Assembly (NCBI GenBank): GCA_024641225.1
Contig: JAHEDN010000104.1
Location: 1-8,252, forward strand
Reading direction: 5' to 3'
Source: Burkholderiales bacterium
Lineage (GTDB): Bacteria > Pseudomonadota > Gammaproteobacteria > Burkholderiales > Burkholderiaceae_F
Length of the DNA: 8,252 nt
The first letter of the stretch is position 1. The number at the start of each line of letters is the position of its first letter. Positions 5,318-8,252 of the stretch are shown here, piece by piece. The translations under genes were made by a program, and so were the position numbers. Under the pieces are notes generated by a model, which did no database searches, was not told the DNA's origin, and saw nothing but the letters and a program-made list of their open reading frames with translations.

Positions 5318-7087
5318 ATGACCGTCACAGCACCCTCTTCCGACTTCCGCTTCGGTCGCTTCGAAGTGCAGCCCGCTGCCCAGCGGTTGCTCGTCGACGG
5401 CGAGCCGGCGACCCTCGGCCCGCGCGCCTTCGCCTTGCTCGTGGCGCTCGCCGAACGCGCCGGGCAATTGGTGTCGAAGGCCGAGTTGCTCGACCTGGTC
5501 TGGCCCGGCCTCGTCGTCGAGGAGAACAATCTGCAGGTCCAGGTCTCGGCCCTCCGGAAGATCCTGGGCGCTGACGCCATCGCCACCGTCCCGGGCAGGG
5601 GCTACCGCTTCACGCTGCAGCTCGATCCCGCGGGTGCGGCGCCGGCCGTTGCCGATCAGCCGAAGCTGTCGGCGCCGAGCGCGGCGGACCCACCCTCAGT
5701 CGCCGTGCTCCCGTTCGTCAACATGAGCGACGACGCAGCGAACGAGTACTTCGCCGACGGTCTCTCCGAGGAACTGCTCAACGTCCTTTCGAAGATTCGC
5801 GGCCTGCGCGTCGTCTCGCGCACGTCGGCATTCAGCTTCAAGGGCGTGAAGGCGGATATCCCGACCGTCGCGAAGAAGCTGAACGTGGCGACCATCCTCG
5901 AAGGAAGCGTGCGCAAGGCCGGCACGCGAGTGCGCGTCACGGTACAGCTGGTCCACGCGGCCACGGACTCGCACCTGTGGGCGGAGACCTACGACCGCAA
6001 GCTCGAGGACATCTTCGCCGTTCAGGACGACATTGCGCATTCCGTGGTGAAGGAGATTCGCGCCGACCTGATGGGCGGTCACGCGACCGCGCCGGCCAGC
6101 GCCGGCGTCACGGCGGAAGTGCAGGCTGCGGTCAGGGGACGCAGCACCAACGCGGAGGCATACCGGCTGCACCTGCAAGGACGGTTCTTCCTGAACTGCG
6201 ACAACGAAGAGGACGTGAAGAAGGCGATCGATTTTTTCAGCCGTGCCGTGGCACTGGATCCCGAATACGCCCAGGCCTGGGCGTCGCTTTCTTTCTGCTA
6301 CCTGCACCAGGGGGCCAACGCCTGGGCCCCCTCCGTGGAAGGCGGGGAACGCGCGCGGGAAGCGGCGCGGCGGGCGCTCGCAGTGGGACCTGACGTGGCG
6401 GCGAGTCATTGGGCGATGGGCGTGGTGCTCATGTACTGCGACTGGGATTGGCGGGGTGCAGAAGCGGCGGTACGTCGCGCCGTGCAGCTGGCGCCTGAGG
6501 GCATGCAACTGCTCCTCGCCGCCAGGCTCATGCAGTGCCTGGGTCAGCTGGAAGAGGCGGCAGCTTTGATCGATCAAGCGCTGGACCTCGATCCCTTGAA
6601 CGTCGAGGCGCACCTCACGTCAGGCTTGCAGTTCGTCTACGCCGGGCGCCCGGCGGAAGCGGAGAGCGCGTACCGGAAGGCTCTCGACCTCAGTGCTAAC
6701 CAGCGAGTGCGGATTCATTACTACCTCGGCCGGGCCTACATGCTGCAGGGACAACTCGACGATGCGTTGCGAGAGATCGAGCAGGAGGGGCACAAAGCCT
6801 TTCGCCTGCTCGGGATCGCACTCGTGCAACACGCGCGGGGCCGAGCAGCGGAGTCGGTCGAGGCATTGCGCGGGATGATTCAGAAGTATGCCGAAGGCGG
6901 CGCCTATCAGATTGCCGAGGCGTACGCGTATCGCGGCGATGTCGACCAGGCATTCGACTGGCTGGAGCGTGCATACCGGCAACGCGATGCGGGGCTCGCG
7001 TCGATCAAGATCGACCCGCTGTTGCACGGCCTGCATGCCGATCGACGCTGGCAACCGTGGCTTCAAAGGATGCGGCTCGCCGACTGA
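5318..7087 (+). CDS. Winged-helix / FlgO-like / TPR transcriptional regulator
   Basis: This 589-residue protein has three parts. Residues 9-102 are an OmpR/PhoB-type winged helix (Trans_reg_C), with the recognition-helix region EENNLQVQVSALRKIL (68-83) and the wing ending in VPGRGYRF. Residues ~126-250 match the FlgO/TolB-N-like domain found in many TPR-containing regulators and adenylate-cyclase-like proteins: SVAVLPFVNMS, then YFADGLSEELLNVLSKI, RVVSRTSAFSFKG, ILEGSVRK, and HLWAETYDRKLEDIFAVQDD. Residues ~278-580 are TPR-type helical repeats, such as AIDFFSRAVALDPEYAQAW and AESAYRKALDLS. No membrane helix lies between the winged helix and the FlgO-like part, so unlike CadC/ToxR the protein looks cytoplasmic. 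It has no receiver domain. An in-frame stop (TAG 5312-5314) lies two codons before ATG 5318, so no longer start is possible; the SD sequence is weak. The signal sensed and the target genes are unknown; the repeats upstream suggest autoregulation. Confidence 0.9.
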   Translation: MTVTAPSSDFRFGRFEVQPAAQRLLVDGEPATLGPRAFALLVALAERAGQLVSKAELLDLVWPGLVVEENNLQVQVSALRKILGADAIATVPGRGYRFTLQLDPAGAAPAVADQPKLSAPSAADPPSVAVLPFVNMSDDAANEYFADGLSEELLNVLSKIRGLRVVSRTSAFSFKGVKADIPTVAKKLNVATILEGSVRKAGTRVRVTVQLVHAATDSHLWAETYDRKLEDIFAVQDDIAHSVVKEIRADLMGGHATAPASAGVTAEVQAAVRGRSTNAEAYRLHLQGRFFLNCDNEEDVKKAIDFFSRAVALDPEYAQAWASLSFCYLHQGANAWAPSVEGGERAREAARRALAVGPDVAASHWAMGVVLMYCDWDWRGAEAAVRRAVQLAPEGMQLLLAARLMQCLGQLEEAAALIDQALDLDPLNVEAHLTSGLQFVYAGRPAEAESAYRKALDLSANQRVRIHYYLGRAYMLQGQLDDALREIEQEGHKAFRLLGIALVQHARGRAAESVEALRGMIQKYAEGGAYQIAEAYAYRGDVDQAFDWLERAYRQRDAGLASIKIDPLLHGLHADRRWQPWLQRMRLAD

Positions 7088-7140
7088 CTGTCTCGGCGCC
7101 ACACGGAAGCGCCGCGCAACACCCGCTCGCTCCGATGACG

Positions 7141-7170
7141 CTGCTGCGGCAGCCATGGCTGCCGCAGCAG
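7141..7170. repeat. 30-bp perfect palindrome downstream of the TPR regulator
   Basis: The arm CTGCTGCGGCAGC (7141-7153), the centre CATG (7154-7157) and the complementary arm (7158-7170) make a perfect palindrome on DNA and a 13-bp GC-rich hairpin with a 4-base loop on RNA. It lies 53 bases after the regulator stop codon. No T-run follows on either strand, so it is not a classical intrinsic terminator, though it may act as a 3'-end structure. Two more small inverted repeats follow at once: GTGGG-T-CCCAC (7171-7181) and CCACGCC-GTC-GGCGTGG (7178-7194). These last two overlap, so only one can form at a time. Confidence 0.6.
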
Positions 7171-7266
7171 GTGGGTCCCACGCCGTCGGCGTGGCCGGGC
7201 TGGCGATAGCGCCGCGATCGACTTGGCCACTGGGCTGGATTCAGAAGGTTTCAGACCACTTTAAGG

Positions 7267-7288
7267 CCTCCTGAAGGACTTAAGGAGG
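7267..7288 (+). repeat. Inverted repeat in the leader of the small membrane genes
   Basis: CCTCCT (7267-7272) and AGGAGG (7283-7288) can pair across a 10-base loop, and TTAAGG occurs twice (7261-7266 and 7280-7285). AGGAGG is a perfect SD sequence but no start codon follows at normal distance. The site is 68-89 bases upstream of the first small gene and may be a leader structure or an operator. Confidence 0.3.
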
Positions 7289-7355
7289 GCTCCGGGCGCA
7301 CAGTGCAGCCATCGACCTGCAGCACCGATCAGGCCGTCACCTCAAGGAGCCCGAC

Positions 7356-7523
7356 ATGAGCCGCACATTCAAGTCCAGTTCGAAGTGGGTCCGCTCAGGC
7401 CTCGCCGTCGCCGCCGTCCTGTCCACGGTTCTCGTCATGGTCTCGATCGAAGGACTTGTCCAACACTACAGTCCCGGCATGCCGCTGGTCGCGACTTCGT
7501 CGATCGTTGTCGCCCAGCGTTGA
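7356..7523 (+). CDS. Small single-pass membrane protein (55 residues)
   Basis: ATG 7356 is preceded by AAGGAG (7344-7349) at six-base spacing, and the frame closes at TGA 7521-7523. The product begins MSRTFKSSSKWVRSG, with five basic residues. Residues ~15-31 are hydrophobic (GLAVAAVLSTVLVMVSI), and the rest is a short polar tail ending SIVVAQR. The basic N-terminus and single helix fit a small inner-membrane protein with the tail outside (N-in) or an exported peptide. I do not recognise the family. A second gene of the same build begins 31 bases after the stop codon, so the two look like an operon. Confidence 0.65.
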   Translation: MSRTFKSSSKWVRSGLAVAAVLSTVLVMVSIEGLVQHYSPGMPLVATSSIVVAQR

Positions 7524-7554
7524 CCTCGCCGACCACGGTCGGGAGGAGTGTCCA

Positions 7555-7737
7555 ATGGAGGCCAGGTACAGGTGCGGAAAGATTGCCCTTCGCACCGCGC
7601 TCATCGCTGTCGCGACTCTCGTGATGATTCTCGCGGCCAGGCCGCTCGACGTACTCGTTGAGCCCTACGGAGACGATACGCAAACGGCCGCAAGCCAGCG
7701 CTTCGATCAAGCGGCGCCGGTCGTCGGTTGCGCTTGA
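7555..7737 (+). CDS. Small single-pass membrane protein (60 residues)
   Basis: ATG 7555 follows a very strong SD (GGGAGGAG, 7541-7548) with six-base spacing; the frame is open further upstream to 7456, but that start lies inside the preceding gene and lacks an SD sequence. The product begins MEARYRCGKIALRTA, has a hydrophobic segment at about 14-28 (TALIAVATLVMILAA), and then a polar tail with EPYGDDTQTAASQRF that ends VVGCA. It shares its layout with the 55-residue neighbour: basic N-terminus, one helix, short tail. I see no clear sequence identity between the two. The family is not recognised. The gene converges with the minus-strand gene ending at 7808. Confidence 0.66.
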   Translation: MEARYRCGKIALRTALIAVATLVMILAARPLDVLVEPYGDDTQTAASQRFDQAAPVVGCA

Positions 7738-7807
7738 AAGCCGGACCGTCGCCATGGTCTCGCCTCCGCGACGGGTGCAGCTGCTCGCGCCGGCGGGCGG
7801 CAGCGAG

Positions 7808-8252
7808 TCACTTCGAGATGGTGATCGGGACGCCGACGTTCTCGATTTGCCCCACTGTCGTCTGAAAGAGCACGTTGAGCATCTGGAACGTTGCCCGATC
7901 CCACGGCGTGTCATTGACCGCGAAGTGCCGACCGTCGTAGTTGATGGAAGGCGGGCCGTTGCGCGGATCATCGGCGGTCACCTTGATCGCCATGGTCGAC
8001 CTCGGACCCTGCTCCACCTTGCCCGTACGCGGATCGGGTGAAACGTCGAACTCCGGCACCTGGCGGATTCCCTGCGCCAGGAAGCCCAGCATCTGCAGCA
8101 TGCTGCGCAGTTTGATCCCGCCTTTGATCGCCAGATCGCCACCCGGCCCGCCGGCTCGGATGTCGACGTGAACGAAGCCCTTGGGGTTCTGGCGGATCCT
8201 TTCGTTGAGTTCGTAGCGCTCCGCGTCGGACATCGCCATGGGATCGTAATTG
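7808..8252 (-). CDS. Conserved-looking hypothetical protein, C-terminal part (runs off right edge)
   Basis: The frame ends at TGA 7810-7808 and is still open at the window edge. The first ATG inside is at 8239, but it has no SD sequence, and the frame upstream continues as N-Y-D-P-M-A-M-S-D. I therefore take the gene as partial, with 148 residues visible. The sequence is soluble, with ERYELNERIRQNPKGFVHVD, a Gly-rich RAGGPGGDLAIKGG stretch, and a helix LRSMLQMLGFLAQGIRQ. A segment with SINYDGRHFAVND follows, then a C-terminal helix TFQMLNVLFQTTVGQ before VPITISK. The name of the family is not known to me and I assign no function. There is no signal peptide in the visible part. It converges with the two small membrane genes, with a 70-base gap in between. 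Confidence 0.72.
   Translation of the reverse strand, partial: NYDPMAMSDAERYELNERIRQNPKGFVHVDIRAGGPGGDLAIKGGIKLRSMLQMLGFLAQGIRQVPEFDVSPDPRTGKVEQGPRSTMAIKVTADDPRNGPPSINYDGRHFAVNDTPWDRATFQMLNVLFQTTVGQIENVGVPITISK

Noticed and set aside
5696..6613. 305-codon minus-strand open frame inside the TPR regulator
   Set aside because: It is antisense to recognisable FlgO-like and TPR sequence, with no SD sequence or motif of its own.
7303..7359. 18-codon GTG-started leader frame overlapping the ATG of the 55-residue gene by ATGA
   Set aside because: The overlap looks like translational coupling, but the AGGAGG upstream is 14 bases from the GTG, too far for normal initiation, and the peptide has no regulatory codon run.

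Overview
The window is high-GC bacterial chromosomal DNA from a Gram-negative organism. It carries two lipoprotein signal peptides, several Sec-type signal peptides, and dense coding with clear Shine-Dalgarno (SD) sequences. A DUF3011-like domain and a cytoplasmic winged-helix/FlgO-like/TPR regulator point to Pseudomonadota, most plausibly a Gammaproteobacterium of the Steroidobacter/Xanthomonas kind or a Betaproteobacterium of the Burkholderiales kind. That placement is inference from protein style only. I see no rRNA, tRNA, CRISPR array, insertion sequence, phage gene or plasmid function.

Layout, left to right. Positions 1-176 (-) hold the N-terminus of a small lipoprotein whose gene runs off the left edge. 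After a 312-base non-coding stretch, an AraC-family regulator lies on the minus strand (489-1457). It is divergent from a two-gene plus-strand unit: a secreted or membrane-tethered DUF3011-like/ricin-type lectin protein (1783-2601), followed 12 bases later by a secreted four-EF-hand protein (2614-3057). A short membrane-anchored hypothetical protein follows (3289-3600). It converges on a minus-strand pair: a predicted periplasmic hypothetical protein (4551-5048) and, downstream of it, a lipoprotein with a SurA-N-like region (3747-4475).

A 269-base divergent intergenic region (5049-5317) is rich in inverted and direct repeats. It separates that pair from a 589-residue regulator on the plus strand (5318-7087), built from an OmpR-type winged helix, a FlgO/TolB-N-like domain and TPR repeats. 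Downstream are a perfect 30-bp palindrome and two tandem, very short genes for single-pass membrane proteins (7356-7523 and 7555-7737), each with a strong SD sequence. The right edge holds the C-terminal part of a conserved-looking hypothetical protein on the minus strand (7808 to beyond 8252).

Most products appear to work in the envelope: two lipoproteins, a lectin, a calcium-binding protein, and several small exported or membrane proteins. Two one-component-type regulators sit among them. Nothing here is recognisable as a defence, secretion or biosynthetic system. The most interesting items are the lectin/EF-hand pair, the two tandem small membrane genes, and the repeat-rich non-coding regions at 5049-5317 and 7141-7290.
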